A stretch of 64,000 bases of DNA from Planctomycetaceae bacterium (GTDB lineage Bacteria; Planctomycetota; Phycisphaerae; Phycisphaerales; SM1A02). Below are positions 25,286 to 34,111 of the stretch, piece after piece. The stretch lies in contig CANLHK010000001.1 in the NCBI GenBank assembly GCA_947490615.1, positions 124,001-188,000 on the forward strand, in the 5' to 3' direction. The position numbers and the translations under genes were made by a program. The notes under the pieces are model-generated. The model made no database searches, was not told the origin of the DNA, and saw nothing but the letters and a program-made list of their open reading frames with translations. Positions within the stretch are counted from its first letter, which is position 1, and each line of letters starts with the position of its first letter.

Positions 25286-26643
25286 CGAACGACCGTCAGA
25301 GGAATCCCGCCAACCGCCACGGCGACCGAGTACGGCTTCACGCGCGACTCGAACTCACCGCGGAACTTGTTGACGATCGTGCGGATCGCCCAGTTGTTTC
25401 CATCCGCGAGTCCACAGATCGTGGTGCCAGGGCTGAGACCCATCGAGCCGGCGATTTCCAAGAGGAGATCGAGGTCCTTGGTCGTGCCACCACCAAGCTC
25501 GATTCGCGTGATGAGCTTGTAGATCCAGCCCGCACCCTCACGACAAGGCGTGCACTGCCCGCACGATTCGTTCTTGAAGAAGCGCGCGATGTTGCGCGCG
25601 ACCGCGACCATGTCGGTGTCTTCATCAAAGATCGTCGGACACGCGGTGCCGAGACCCATGACATCGCAGCGTCGACCGATGTCGAAGTCCATCGGCGCGT
25701 CGTACTGGTCGGTGCCAAGGATGCCCATCGACACTCCGCCAGCAATCGCGCCCTTGAACTTCTTGCCGCCGCGCATGCCGAGGCAGAACTTCTCAACGAG
25801 CTGGCGAAGCGGAATGCCCAGATCGCACTCGTAGGTCCCGGGGCGCGTGACATGACCCGAGACACCCATGAGCTTTGGGCCGTAGCTGGGCGCCCCGCCG
25901 ATGTTGCTCTCGCAGCCGAGGCCCTTCCACCACGCGAGTCCGCGCTCGACGATGGGACTCACGGCGGCGAGTGTTTCAACATTGTTCACAATGGTCGGAC
26001 GGCCAAACAGGCCTTTCACCGCAGGAAATGGCGGCTTCAGTCGTGGCCAACCGCGGCGACCTTCGATCGCTTCAAGAAGACCCGTCTCTTCGCCGCAGAT
26101 GTACGCGCCCGCGCCGCGATGCACGAAGCACTCGACAGCGAACTTCGATTTGCCTCGCAGTAAGCCCTGCTTGCCGAAGATGCCCTTGGCGTACGCCTCT
26201 TGGATCGCCTTCTCCATGACCTTGGCTTGATGGTGATACTCGCCGCGAATAAAGAAGTACGCGGTGTCGAGCTGGCAGGCGTGGCACGCGATGGCGATGC
26301 CTTCAAGGATGATGTGCGGGTCGTAGTCGCAGAGCAGTCGATCTTTGAAAGTGCCTGGCTCGGCCTCGTCGCAGTTGATGCAGAGGTAGCGACGACCACC
26401 ATCGGGTGGCGGAAGGAAGGTCCACTTCAGACCGCAGGAGAAGCCCGCGCCGCCGCGGCCGCGCAGATTCGCGTCCTTGATGAGATTCACGATCTCGGCG
26501 CTCGGCATATCGAGCGCCTTCTCGAGTGCGGAGTAGCCACCTGTCGCGATGAACTCGTCGATGCCGACGGTCTTGCGCGCCTTCGCCTCTCCGTAGGGGA
26601 AGGTCGGGATCCGCTTGGTCAGGATGGGTTCAGTCATCGGCAT
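25282..26643 (-). CDS. nuoF: NADH-quinone oxidoreductase subunit F
   Basis: 453 residues, normal length. FMN/NADH-binding glycines are in NLRGRGGAGFSCGLKW (about 58-75) and the nucleotide site in GAGAYICGEETGLLEAIEG (about 180). The C-terminal 4Fe-4S motif is NESCGQCTPCREG with a distant fourth cysteine (TTICGLAD). It oxidises NADH at the tip of complex I and passes electrons from FMN to N3. The start is at 26643 or the ATG at 26637. A 92-residue unknown gene precedes it and ybeY overlaps its end. Confidence 0.96.
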   Translation of the reverse strand: MPMTEPILTKRIPTFPYGEAKARKTVGIDEFIATGGYSALEKALDMPSAEIVNLIKDANLRGRGGAGFSCGLKWTFLPPPDGGRRYLCINCDEAEPGTFKDRLLCDYDPHIILEGIAIACHACQLDTAYFFIRGEYHHQAKVMEKAIQEAYAKGIFGKQGLLRGKSKFAVECFVHRGAGAYICGEETGLLEAIEGRRGWPRLKPPFPAVKGLFGRPTIVNNVETLAAVSPIVERGLAWWKGLGCESNIGGAPSYGPKLMGVSGHVTRPGTYECDLGIPLRQLVEKFCLGMRGGKKFKGAIAGGVSMGILGTDQYDAPMDFDIGRRCDVMGLGTACPTIFDEDTDMVAVARNIARFFKNESCGQCTPCREGAGWIYKLITRIELGGGTTKDLDLLLEIAGSMGLSPGTTICGLADGNNWAIRTIVNKFRGEFESRVKPYSVAVAVGGIPLTVVR

Positions 26644-26650
26644 GGTGAGT

Positions 26651-26929
26651 TCACTGGGATCGCTGGTCTTGGCTTGGCTGCGAGGGATCGAAGATCACCT
26701 CGTCGATGATGGTGCGACGGTAGAGGTACTCACCGCGCCGCACTTCCTGCACTTTCCGTCCGACTTCGCGTGACTGCGCGTCGGTAGGTTCTTCTGCCGG
26801 CACGACCGGCCCCTTCTCCTCCTCAAGCTCATTGGCGAGGTTCCGAAAGAACCCCTCCATGTTGCGCAGGAGCGAAGGCGGCTCCTTGCGACGCTGTCCG
26901 CCGCGATCTCCGTCGCGCGGGTCGGACAT
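26651..26929 (-). CDS. small hydrophilic protein between nuoE and nuoF, unknown
   Basis: 92 residues, very charged: RRKEPPSLLRNMEGFFRNLA, NELEEEKGPVV, VGRKVQEVRRGEYLYRRTII, DEVIFDP. No cysteine cluster, signal peptide or membrane helix. Its ATG shares the A of the nuoE stop codon (TGATG), so translation is coupled. Placement between two complex I peripheral-arm subunits suggests an assembly or accessory factor. This is inference from context only. Confidence 0.75.
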   Translation of the reverse strand: MSDPRDGDRGGQRRKEPPSLLRNMEGFFRNLANELEEEKGPVVPAEEPTDAQSREVGRKVQEVRRGEYLYRRTIIDEVIFDPSQPSQDQRSQ

Positions 26930-27492
26930 CAGTGACCCCCGCCGCTGCGCGCCTCGTCAATCCCGGCGCTGCACGCCTCATCAATGAGGGTGTCGATCTT
27001 GGCGATGGTCAGATTTTCGTGGAGTTTCTCGTTCAAGAGCGCCACCGGTGCGGTGTCGCAAGAACCGAGGCACTCAAGCGCGAGCAGCGTGAACTTGCCG
27101 TCGGCGGTCGTCTGGTGCGGTTCGATCCCAAGGCGCGTGCGGACATGATCAAGGAGCTTCTGATGACCGCAGACTTCGCAGGCGATCGACTGGCAGATGC
27201 CAATGACGCACTTGCCGACGGGCTCGGTGTGAAACTCTTCGTAGAAGGTCACGGTGTCCAGGACTTCCGCGGGCGAGATCCCGAGGAACGAGCTGACCTC
27301 CACCATCGCCTGGTAGGGAATGTGGCGGTACTCGTGCTGAAGATCGTGAAGGATCGGCAGCAGCGCGCCCTGCTTGGTGGCGTAGCGCGGCAGCATCACG
27401 CTGGTCCAGCGCTCCAGCATCGCACTGGTGCAATACGGCGTGGCGCGCGTAGGAATCTTGGTCGTGGCGGAAGGCTTCGTCGTCCAACTCAT
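26929..27492 (-). CDS. nuoE: NADH-quinone oxidoreductase subunit E
   Basis: 187 residues from the ATG at 27492, with AGGAG seven bases upstream. It is a thioredoxin-fold 2Fe-2S subunit (cluster N1a). Ligand cysteines occur as C-x4-C in GICQSIACEVCG and C-x3-C in ALECLGSCDTAPV. The preceding SSFLGISPAEVLDTVTFYEE block is typical NuoE. About 25 extra N-terminal residues are rich in threonine. It is encoded 76 bases downstream of nuoD and coupled to the small gene before nuoF. Confidence 0.95.
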   Translation of the reverse strand: MSWTTKPSATTKIPTRATPYCTSAMLERWTSVMLPRYATKQGALLPILHDLQHEYRHIPYQAMVEVSSFLGISPAEVLDTVTFYEEFHTEPVGKCVIGICQSIACEVCGHQKLLDHVRTRLGIEPHQTTADGKFTLLALECLGSCDTAPVALLNEKLHENLTIAKIDTLIDEACSAGIDEARSGGGH

Positions 27493-27568
27493 GCAGGTCT
27501 CCTGATTGCTCGCGCTCGTGTTTCGCCTCGTGGCGCACTCTCAACACCGTTTCCACTTTGCTTTGCGA

Positions 27569-28858
27569 TCAGCGGTCCAACTCCGCGGCGATGATGTTGA
27601 GACTTCCGAGCACCGCCACCATGTCGGCGAGTTGGTGCCCTTCGATCATCTTGGGGAAGATCTGGTAGTTGATGAAGCACGGCGGCCGCGTTCGCGCGCG
27701 GAACGGGTACTTGGTGCCGTCGGCAACGAGGTAATAGCCGAGTTCACCGTTGGGACTCTCGATGGCGCCATAGGTCTCACCGATCGGCGTGTCGAAGCCG
27801 CGGTTGTGCATGTAGAGCTCGAAGAGCTGGATGACGCCTTCGATGGTGCCGTAAACCTCGGACTTCTCAGGTACGCGAAGCTTGCCATCGGCCACGGCGT
27901 TGATCGAACCGCCAGGAAGATTGTCGATGAGCTGGTCGATGATCTTCACCGACTGCCGAATCTCTTCGAGACGCACGAGGTAGCGCGAGAGGCTGCACCC
28001 TGCGCTGGCCACGGCGATCGAGAACTTCACGCGCTCGGCGCCCTCGCCATCCCAGTTGTCGGCGTAGCAGAGGTATGGATCGTCCTTGCGCAGATCGCGA
28101 CGCACACCAGCAGCGCGCGCATTGGGACCCGTGATGCTCCATTGAATCGCATCGTCACGCGTAATCGCGCCGACGCCATCAAGACGGTCGACAAAGATGC
28201 GGTTGCGGTTGCAGAGCGTCTCAAGATCGGTGATCGCCTTGGGCAGACGCACATCGATGAAGCTGCGAATCATCCGCTTGAAGACTTCGTCGTCGGCAAG
28301 ATCACGCCACGCGCCGCCGACGCGCGTCCAGTCGGGATGGAAGCGCTGTCCCGACACATACTCAATGATGTCGTAGATGAACTCGCGCTCATTGAAGCCA
28401 TAGAGGAAGCCCGTGAACGCGCCAAGGTCGAGCGCCGCGGCGCCGACACAGAGCAAGTGGTTCTGGATGCGACCGAGTTCGCACATGATGGTGCGCAACA
28501 CCTTGGCACGCGGAGTCAGTTCGATGCCGAACAGCTTCTCGACGGCGTGGTGCCACGCGATGTCATTCACGATCGGCGAGACATAGTCCATCCGACTGAC
28601 CGTGCAGACATACTGGTTGTAGTCGTGGTGCTCGCCAAGCTTCTCGAACCCTGAGTGCAGGTAGCCGATGTGCGGCGTGCAGCGGGCAATGCGCTCACCA
28701 TCGAGCTCGAGCACCAGACGCAGCGTCGTGTGCGTCGCAGGGTGCTGCGGACCGAAGTTCAGCACCCAACGGTCGGGCGCCTGGATGTGATCCTTGAGGT
28801 AATCGGTGTCCTCGACGTCGAGGCCAAAGCCCTCGCCAGGAGTCAGGGTGTACGGCAT
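27569..28858 (-). CDS. nuoD: NADH-quinone oxidoreductase subunit D
   Basis: 429 residues. The 49-kDa subunit lining the quinone pocket: VLNFGPQHPATHTTLRLVLE (about 33-52) holds the conserved HPATH loop, PHIGYLHSGFEKLGEHHDYN follows, and ESPNGELGYYLVADGTKYPF is the C-terminal hydrogenase-like block. It starts with a long N-terminal extension similar to other bacterial NuoD. It is the first gene of a D-E-orf-F cluster; nuoABC, G-N are not in the window, so complex I genes are split. Confidence 0.96.
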   Translation of the reverse strand: MPYTLTPGEGFGLDVEDTDYLKDHIQAPDRWVLNFGPQHPATHTTLRLVLELDGERIARCTPHIGYLHSGFEKLGEHHDYNQYVCTVSRMDYVSPIVNDIAWHHAVEKLFGIELTPRAKVLRTIMCELGRIQNHLLCVGAAALDLGAFTGFLYGFNEREFIYDIIEYVSGQRFHPDWTRVGGAWRDLADDEVFKRMIRSFIDVRLPKAITDLETLCNRNRIFVDRLDGVGAITRDDAIQWSITGPNARAAGVRRDLRKDDPYLCYADNWDGEGAERVKFSIAVASAGCSLSRYLVRLEEIRQSVKIIDQLIDNLPGGSINAVADGKLRVPEKSEVYGTIEGVIQLFELYMHNRGFDTPIGETYGAIESPNGELGYYLVADGTKYPFRARTRPPCFINYQIFPKMIEGHQLADMVAVLGSLNIIAAELDR

Positions 28859-28933
28859 AGGGGGCGGAGTATAAGTGAGGGACGCAGCGCGGGGAGGCTT
28901 GGCCAGCGCAGAGTTCGCGAGGCTTTCTGCTCG

Positions 28934-29587
28934 CTAGAACGCACCAGGTCGCAGGTACGGATTCGTCGTGCGCTCGTGGGCAATCGTGGTCGACTCGCCG
29001 TGCCCTGGATGGATGGCGGTGTCGTCAGGCAAGTGCAGGAGCACTTCATGGAGACTGTGGTGCATCGCGTCGCGATCGCTCGTTGGAAAGTCGATCCGCC
29101 CCATGGAGCCTTCGAACAGCGTGTCCCCAACGATGGCGACCTTCGCCTCGGGGCACCAGAGCGTGATGCCACCAGGCGAGTGCCCTGGAGTGTGGAGGAC
29201 GCGAAAGTAGAACTGGCCGAGTTCGAGCATCTCGCCGCCATCAAGGCAGGCATCGGGCGGCGGCGCGCTGACTCCTGGAGGAATGAAGGCACTGAGATTG
29301 AGGTTGGGATCCTCGTTGAACTCCTTCTCGGCGCGATGGCAGAGCGTGTTCACGGGTCCAAGCCGCAAGCGCATCGCGGCGAGCCCTGCGACATGATCGC
29401 AGTGGCAGTGCGTCAAAATGCAGAGTGACGGCTTGAGCCCCCGCTTCTCGATGAAGTCGAGCATGGACTGTGGTTGGTAGGAACAGTCGATGATCCAACA
29501 GCTCTTGCTGCTGTCCGCATCGTCGCGGACGACATAGCAATTGGTCTGAAAGTCACCGAGCACAAAGCGGTCCATCGCGAGAGCCAT
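28934..29587 (-). CDS. metallo-beta-lactamase-fold hydrolase, glyoxalase II-like
   Basis: 217 residues from the ATG at 29587; a far longer frame upstream is only a shadow of the HEAT gene on the other strand. Motifs: H-x-H-x-DH in LTHCHCDHVAG (H60, H62, D64, H65), then LHTPGHSPGGITLW, VAIVGDTLFEGSMGRID (bridging Asp) and IHPGHGESTTI. The GDTLF...GR pattern and LGDFQTNCYVV start are those of the hydroxyacylglutathione hydrolase-like group. Substrate unknown. It is divergent from the HEAT lipoprotein gene. Confidence 0.92.
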   Translation of the reverse strand: MALAMDRFVLGDFQTNCYVVRDDADSSKSCWIIDCSYQPQSMLDFIEKRGLKPSLCILTHCHCDHVAGLAAMRLRLGPVNTLCHRAEKEFNEDPNLNLSAFIPPGVSAPPPDACLDGGEMLELGQFYFRVLHTPGHSPGGITLWCPEAKVAIVGDTLFEGSMGRIDFPTSDRDAMHHSLHEVLLHLPDDTAIHPGHGESTTIAHERTTNPYLRPGAF

Positions 29588-29647
29588 CGGAACAGCGTAC
29601 CCATCGAAACCAAACGCGCGGTCGCGGAGATTCGCTACGCTCCCGCC

Positions 29648-30538
29648 ATGCGATTGCTCGCGGAACTTCACAGCACGCGCGCGGCCTTCGCTGCGCTCTT
29701 GACGAGTGCGCTCGTGGGGACGGGCTGTGACACGATGTCTTCGGATCTCTCGCAGTTCTCCCAGACTTTCGTGCCGCCAAGCCCCGCGCAAGCCGCGCGT
29801 TGGGCTGCCGATCCCAACGACCGCGAGAACGCGCGTCGAGGAACCATCCTCTTGGCCAACGCGCCATGGGGTGGGACCGAGGTCTACCTCAAGATGTATC
29901 GCCTCTATGCCGCTGATGCGCTCGATCCGTTGGTGCGCGCCGCAGCGTTGCAAGCGCTCGGTCGTCACGGCGATGCCAGTGATGCGGTGCTCGTGGCCAA
30001 GAGTCTCACGAGTCCCTTTCGACAAGTGCGACTCGCTGCCGCACGGTCGCTTCAGCGACTGCACGATCCTGCGGTGGCCGACACGCTCTGGCCGCGACTG
30101 ATCGATCCCGACGAAGACGCTGATGTGCGCATTGAAATCGCCATCGCGCTCGGGCAGTATCCAACACCCGCGGTCTTCAACGCACTCGTGGCGTCGTTGT
30201 CTCAGCGCGATCTCGCGGTGAACATCGCCGCCGTCGATTCGCTGCGCATGCTGACGGGCCAAGGCTTCGGCATCGATGAAGATGCGTGGCTGACCTATCT
30301 GGCTTCCGCACCCGAGCCGCTGCTCACCGCGCCGAACTACCTCTATCCGACCTTCATCCGCGAACTCGACATCTGGGACACGCTGGTCTTCTGGGATCCC
30401 GTCGTCCTCGAGACTCCTGATGTTCCCATCGGCATGAAAGTCCTCGGCGTGCGCCGCACGAGTGATCTCGCCTCTGACGCTTCCGTGCCAGCATCCGCGA
30501 CAGCGCCCGCGGAATCTCCCGTGGACACGAAGAGGTGA
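29648..30538 (+). CDS. HEAT-repeat lipoprotein-like protein
   Basis: 296 residues from the ATG at 29648. An N-terminal signal (AAFAALLTSALVGTGC) resembles a lipoprotein signal, although the residues before Cys are not an ideal lipobox. The central region has helical pairs typical of HEAT/PBS-lyase repeats: LDPLVRAAALQALGRHGDAS, RQVRLAAARSLQRLHDPAVA, DADVRIEIAIALGQYPTPAV and LAVNIAAVDSLRMLTGQGFG. Such solenoids bind protein partners. The C-terminal end is low complexity. Its stop overlaps the next gene's GTG start by 4 bases. Confidence 0.8.
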   Translation: MRLLAELHSTRAAFAALLTSALVGTGCDTMSSDLSQFSQTFVPPSPAQAARWAADPNDRENARRGTILLANAPWGGTEVYLKMYRLYAADALDPLVRAAALQALGRHGDASDAVLVAKSLTSPFRQVRLAAARSLQRLHDPAVADTLWPRLIDPDEDADVRIEIAIALGQYPTPAVFNALVASLSQRDLAVNIAAVDSLRMLTGQGFGIDEDAWLTYLASAPEPLLTAPNYLYPTFIRELDIWDTLVFWDPVVLETPDVPIGMKVLGVRRTSDLASDASVPASATAPAESPVDTKR

Positions 30539-31545
30539 GCGCTCCCGCTCACAGCATGATTCGCTGCGCAGTCGCGGCGGACAGTCGAGTCGAGATCGCG
30601 TCGCGTCCGCGGCCAAGTCGTGGCAGCGACGACGCGATGGTGCTCGTCCGTCCCACACTCGCACTGCTCACGCCACTCGAGCGTGAAGTCGCGCGCGGAG
30701 TTGGATCACCCGTTGCTGGCGTGCGCATTCTTGGTACTTCCTGCGTCGGAGTGATTGAGGAGTCCGCAGCGACCTCGGGCGCATGCACCAAAGGATCACG
30801 CGTGGCGATCCAACCCGTCTTCTCCTGCGGACAGTGCTCGCACTGCCGTGGCGGGTTGGCCATGCACTGCGCGAAACGCACGATTCTCGGCTTCGATGAT
30901 GCAACGGGCGCGTTGTCGGAACTCATCGCGGTGCCCGCCGCAGCATGCACACCGATCGGAAAGGAACTCGACGACGAGCGCGCTGTCTTTGCCAGCATGC
31001 TCTCGCGCGCACTCGAAGCGGTCCGACGCGGCGGCGTCAACAAAGAGACCTACGCCAGCGTGCTTGGCGACGACATCCTCGCGGTGCTCACCACACTCGT
31101 GGCACTCGAAGAGAACCAACTCGCGCGCCTGGTGGCAACTCACGAATCCACCCTGCGCGTGGGCGAACAGCTGCGCATCCGCCATCGCGCGCTGGCCGAC
31201 ACTGGACGGCGCGGCGATCAGGAACTGGTGATCGACACGACGGGATCCGCAGAAACGATTGCCGCCGCGTCGCGGATGGTTCGGCCGCGCGGCCATGTCG
31301 TGGTCGCGGGGATCTATGCGCGCTCCGCCATTGCCGTTGATCTCTCACAGATCGCGCTCGACGAAATCGAGATTCATGGTTCTGGCTTCGGTCCGCTTTC
31401 TGGCGCGCTCGAGCGACTCACGCGTCGGACCATTGATCCATCCCCATTGCTGTCGCGGCGCATCGCTCTCGCCGACACCGCCAAGGGCGTGGCGATGCTT
31501 GCCGAGCCAAGCGTCTTCTCGGTGTTGGTGCAGGTCACGCGATGA
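30535..31545 (+). CDS. medium-chain alcohol dehydrogenase-like protein with degraded active site
   Basis: 336 residues, GTG start overlapping the HEAT gene. The structural-zinc loop is intact (QPVFSCGQCSHCRGGLAMHC) and the MDR fold is recognisable, ending in the substrate-domain ALDEIEIHGSGFGPLSGALE. The usual catalytic-zinc cysteine (GICGTD motif) is replaced by LALLTPLEREVARG. The GxGxxG dinucleotide motif is also unclear (ASVLGDDILAVLTTLVALEE). A sequence-wise non-catalytic paralogue, or one using different chemistry, is likely. Its stop overlaps the MATE gene start. Confidence 0.78.
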   Translation: MSAPAHSMIRCAVAADSRVEIASRPRPSRGSDDAMVLVRPTLALLTPLEREVARGVGSPVAGVRILGTSCVGVIEESAATSGACTKGSRVAIQPVFSCGQCSHCRGGLAMHCAKRTILGFDDATGALSELIAVPAAACTPIGKELDDERAVFASMLSRALEAVRRGGVNKETYASVLGDDILAVLTTLVALEENQLARLVATHESTLRVGEQLRIRHRALADTGRRGDQELVIDTTGSAETIAAASRMVRPRGHVVVAGIYARSAIAVDLSQIALDEIEIHGSGFGPLSGALERLTRRTIDPSPLLSRRIALADTAKGVAMLAEPSVFSVLVQVTR

Positions 31546-33116
31546 GCGAACTGCCGCGCGAGAATGACGATCGCTCCGACAAACCACCCGCCGAGCCGAG
31601 CTGGGTGCGCAGCGCTGCGTCACCCGAAGACCCGATGTCGCTCGCGAGTGCGACCATCGAACAGGAAGCGATTCCTGACGACGAAGGAGTCATCCGTGCT
31701 GGTCGCCTTGCCGGCAAGAGCATGACGCAAGCGATCTGGATCCTGGCGATTCCCGTGCTGCTGCAGCAGACTCTTGCTGCGTGCGTCGGGTTCGTCGACA
31801 AGCTCCTCGCTGGAAATCTTCCCACCGACATCGCGCGCGCTGCGATGGATGGTGTCGGCATCGGCAGCTTCGTGGGTTGGTTCATCGGCATCGCCATGAC
31901 AGGACTCGGTGTCGGCGGTCAGGCGATCATCGCACGGTCGATGGGGTCAGGTGATCTCCGTGAGGGCAGTCGCGCACTGGGACAGTCGATGCTGCTCTCA
32001 CTGGTGTGGGGCGTACTTGTCGCGGTGGTGATGTGGTTGCTCGCGGAACCGCTGGCGCGCTTCTCCAACCTCTCGCCCGAAGCAACGCGCGATTGCGTGA
32101 CCTTCGTGCAGACTCTGTCCCTTGGCATTCCCTTCTGCGGCGTCATGATGGTCGGTGGCATGTGCCTGCACGGAGCAGGCGAAGCGCACAAGCCCTTTCA
32201 GATCGCGGTATGGGTCAACATCGTCAACTGCGTCGCCTCGTGGCTCATTTCGGGCGTCGAGATCCAGGCGTTTGGCACGGTCATCCCCAATCCATCGCCA
32301 CTCGATCCGCACGAATGGGGCGTCGCAGGCATCGCAGCAGGAAGCGCCTTGGCCTATGTCGTCGGCGCTGGTCTCACTTGGCGCGTCCTGCAACAAGGCG
32401 TGAAGGACCTGCGCCTTGAGACGGCAACGCTCAAACCCGAACGCGACATGACGCGTCGCATCGTGCGCGTCGGTGTGCCGAATTTCTTCGAAGGCCTCGC
32501 GATGTGGACGGTGAATCTCCTCGTCCTGGGATTCATCGGAAAAGCCGCAGAAATGGGCCTCGGAACCACAACCAAAGAAGGTCTCGTCGGCGCCCACATC
32601 ATCACCGTGCAGTGGGAAGCGTTCTCGTTTCTTCCTGGATTTGCCATGGGGACCGCCGCAGGCGCGCTCGCTGGGCAATACCTCGGCGCGGGCAGCGCGC
32701 GCAAAGCCCGTGAGGCAATCTGGCGTTGCACCCTCATCGGCATGGTGATCATGGGAACGATGGGTGGCGTGTTCATGCTCTTTGGTGAAGGGCTCACGCG
32801 GATCATCTCTTCCGATCCCGTGCATATCGCGATCGTTCCCAAGTTGCTCTTGGCGGCAGGAAGCTTTCAACTCTTCTTTGCTCTAGCGATGGTGGTGCGC
32901 AACGGACTGCGTGGCGTCGGCGACACCACTTGGATCCTCGGCATCACCGTGTTCGGCTGTTACGCGATTCGACTTCCCTTGGCGTGGTACCTCGGCATTC
33001 ACCTTGGACTCGGGCTCGTGGGAATCTGGTGGGCTCTCATGGTGGAACTGGCCATTCGCGGCTCGATGTTCCTCGCGCGCTTCTGGTTTGGCCCATGGGA
33101 CCGCTTGAAGGTGTGA
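31542..33116 (+). CDS. MATE-family efflux transporter
   Basis: 524 residues, ATG overlapping the previous stop by 4 bases. About 60 hydrophilic N-terminal residues precede twelve membrane helices arranged as two similar halves. The first half opens TQAIWILAIPVLLQQTLAAC and has GLGVGGQAIIARSMGSGDLR. The second half has RRIVRVGVPNFFEGLAMWTV and FAMGTAAGALAGQYLGAGSA. The paired (G)AxxxIARxxGAGD-like loops are the MATE signature. It exports cationic or lipidic compounds using Na+ or H+. It is the last gene of the HEAT/dehydrogenase/MATE unit. Confidence 0.92.
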   Translation: MSELPRENDDRSDKPPAEPSWVRSAASPEDPMSLASATIEQEAIPDDEGVIRAGRLAGKSMTQAIWILAIPVLLQQTLAACVGFVDKLLAGNLPTDIARAAMDGVGIGSFVGWFIGIAMTGLGVGGQAIIARSMGSGDLREGSRALGQSMLLSLVWGVLVAVVMWLLAEPLARFSNLSPEATRDCVTFVQTLSLGIPFCGVMMVGGMCLHGAGEAHKPFQIAVWVNIVNCVASWLISGVEIQAFGTVIPNPSPLDPHEWGVAGIAAGSALAYVVGAGLTWRVLQQGVKDLRLETATLKPERDMTRRIVRVGVPNFFEGLAMWTVNLLVLGFIGKAAEMGLGTTTKEGLVGAHIITVQWEAFSFLPGFAMGTAAGALAGQYLGAGSARKAREAIWRCTLIGMVIMGTMGGVFMLFGEGLTRIISSDPVHIAIVPKLLLAAGSFQLFFALAMVVRNGLRGVGDTTWILGITVFGCYAIRLPLAWYLGIHLGLGLVGIWWALMVELAIRGSMFLARFWFGPWDRLKV

Positions 33117-33146
33117 CCGTTTGAAAGTGTGAGCCTGCTGCAGCGC

Positions 33147-34055
33147 TCAGGTCAGTCGGAGCGCGGTCGCCACCGCCACCGTCGCGACGAAGTAGCCAGC
33201 GATGGTGAGGCTGATGGCAATGATCTGCACTTTGATGCTCTCACTCTCGAAGGTCCGTCCCATGACCTGAATGGACTGCAAGCCCCACCAGAGCAGGCCA
33301 AGCGTGGGTCCGCAGCACGGAACCAATCCGACCACCGCTAATGCTCCTGAGGAATAGGCCACCAGTTCGTAGGCGCGCCCGAAACCAAGGGGCTGCCCCT
33401 TTCGTTTGAGAAACGAGACGAACAACGCAGGAAGCCCGGTGAGCAGCACCGTAGCCAATGCGATGCCCGCCATCATCGCCACGCCACTCACCGCGCCCCA
33501 CGCGCTGCCCGCCCCAAAGCCACTGAAACGGGGCGCGCCACCAAAGCCACCGAAGGCCAGCGCGACGATCGCGGGAAACGCAAACCCAACCACCCCGCAG
33601 ATCGCCAGATTGATCAGCAGAAATCCAGCGGCTCGTCGCGGTTCTGGAGGACGAACCAGGAGTGGCACGAGACGCTTGGAGTCGGTGAAACCGAGCTTCG
33701 CCGTCAACCACCAGCGCTTCACGATTCCGTCGGTGCCACTGGAGATCCACGGCACATCGACCCGTTGCATGGCGAACGCTTCCGCGCGCTCGTCGTGGGG
33801 ACGCACGACACACTCGTTCATCGTGATCGTCCGCGCACACTGGACACAGCTGAAGATGGCTGGCTCAAGATGCCCTTCCCGACTCGTGCCGTAGTAGGCC
33901 GTGTCGCATCCTGGGCAGCAGAAGCGAACCTTGCCGCGCTCGAAAGAAAAATCGCTGGGTTGGTAGGGCGCGCCGCACTCGCTGCACACACGCGCGCTCG
34001 GCTCAGCAGGCGCGGGCTGGTTCCAGAGGACATGATCGCATTGTCGGCATCGCAT
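33147..34055 (-). CDS. zinc-ribbon membrane protein, Yip1-like
   Basis: 302 residues. The N-terminal 85 residues hold three Cys-x2-Cys knuckle pairs (MRCRQCDHVLW, RVCSECGAPYQ, VRFCCPGCDTAYYG, FSCVQCARTIT), consistent with two zinc ribbons. A soluble spacer leads to four or five membrane helices (LLINLAICGVVGFAFPAIVA, AIALATVLLTGLPALFVSFL, KRKGQPLGFGRAYELVAYSS), with the Yip1-type FxxxYxxxxYxS-like motif and GLVPCCGPTLGLLWWGLQSI. Function unknown. It is convergent with the MATE gene. Confidence 0.75.
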   Translation of the reverse strand: MRCRQCDHVLWNQPAPAEPSARVCSECGAPYQPSDFSFERGKVRFCCPGCDTAYYGTSREGHLEPAIFSCVQCARTITMNECVVRPHDERAEAFAMQRVDVPWISSGTDGIVKRWWLTAKLGFTDSKRLVPLLVRPPEPRRAAGFLLINLAICGVVGFAFPAIVALAFGGFGGAPRFSGFGAGSAWGAVSGVAMMAGIALATVLLTGLPALFVSFLKRKGQPLGFGRAYELVAYSSGALAVVGLVPCCGPTLGLLWWGLQSIQVMGRTFESESIKVQIIAISLTIAGYFVATVAVATALRLT

Positions 34056-34111
34056 GAGGAGTGCTTCGCAGTTCGCGACCGATCATTCCACCTTCAGCGT
34101 CAGCAAACGAT

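Noticed and set aside
26267-26285. TGGCACGCGATGGCG as a sigma-54 promoter
   Set aside because: One base too short between GG and GC, and inside nuoF.
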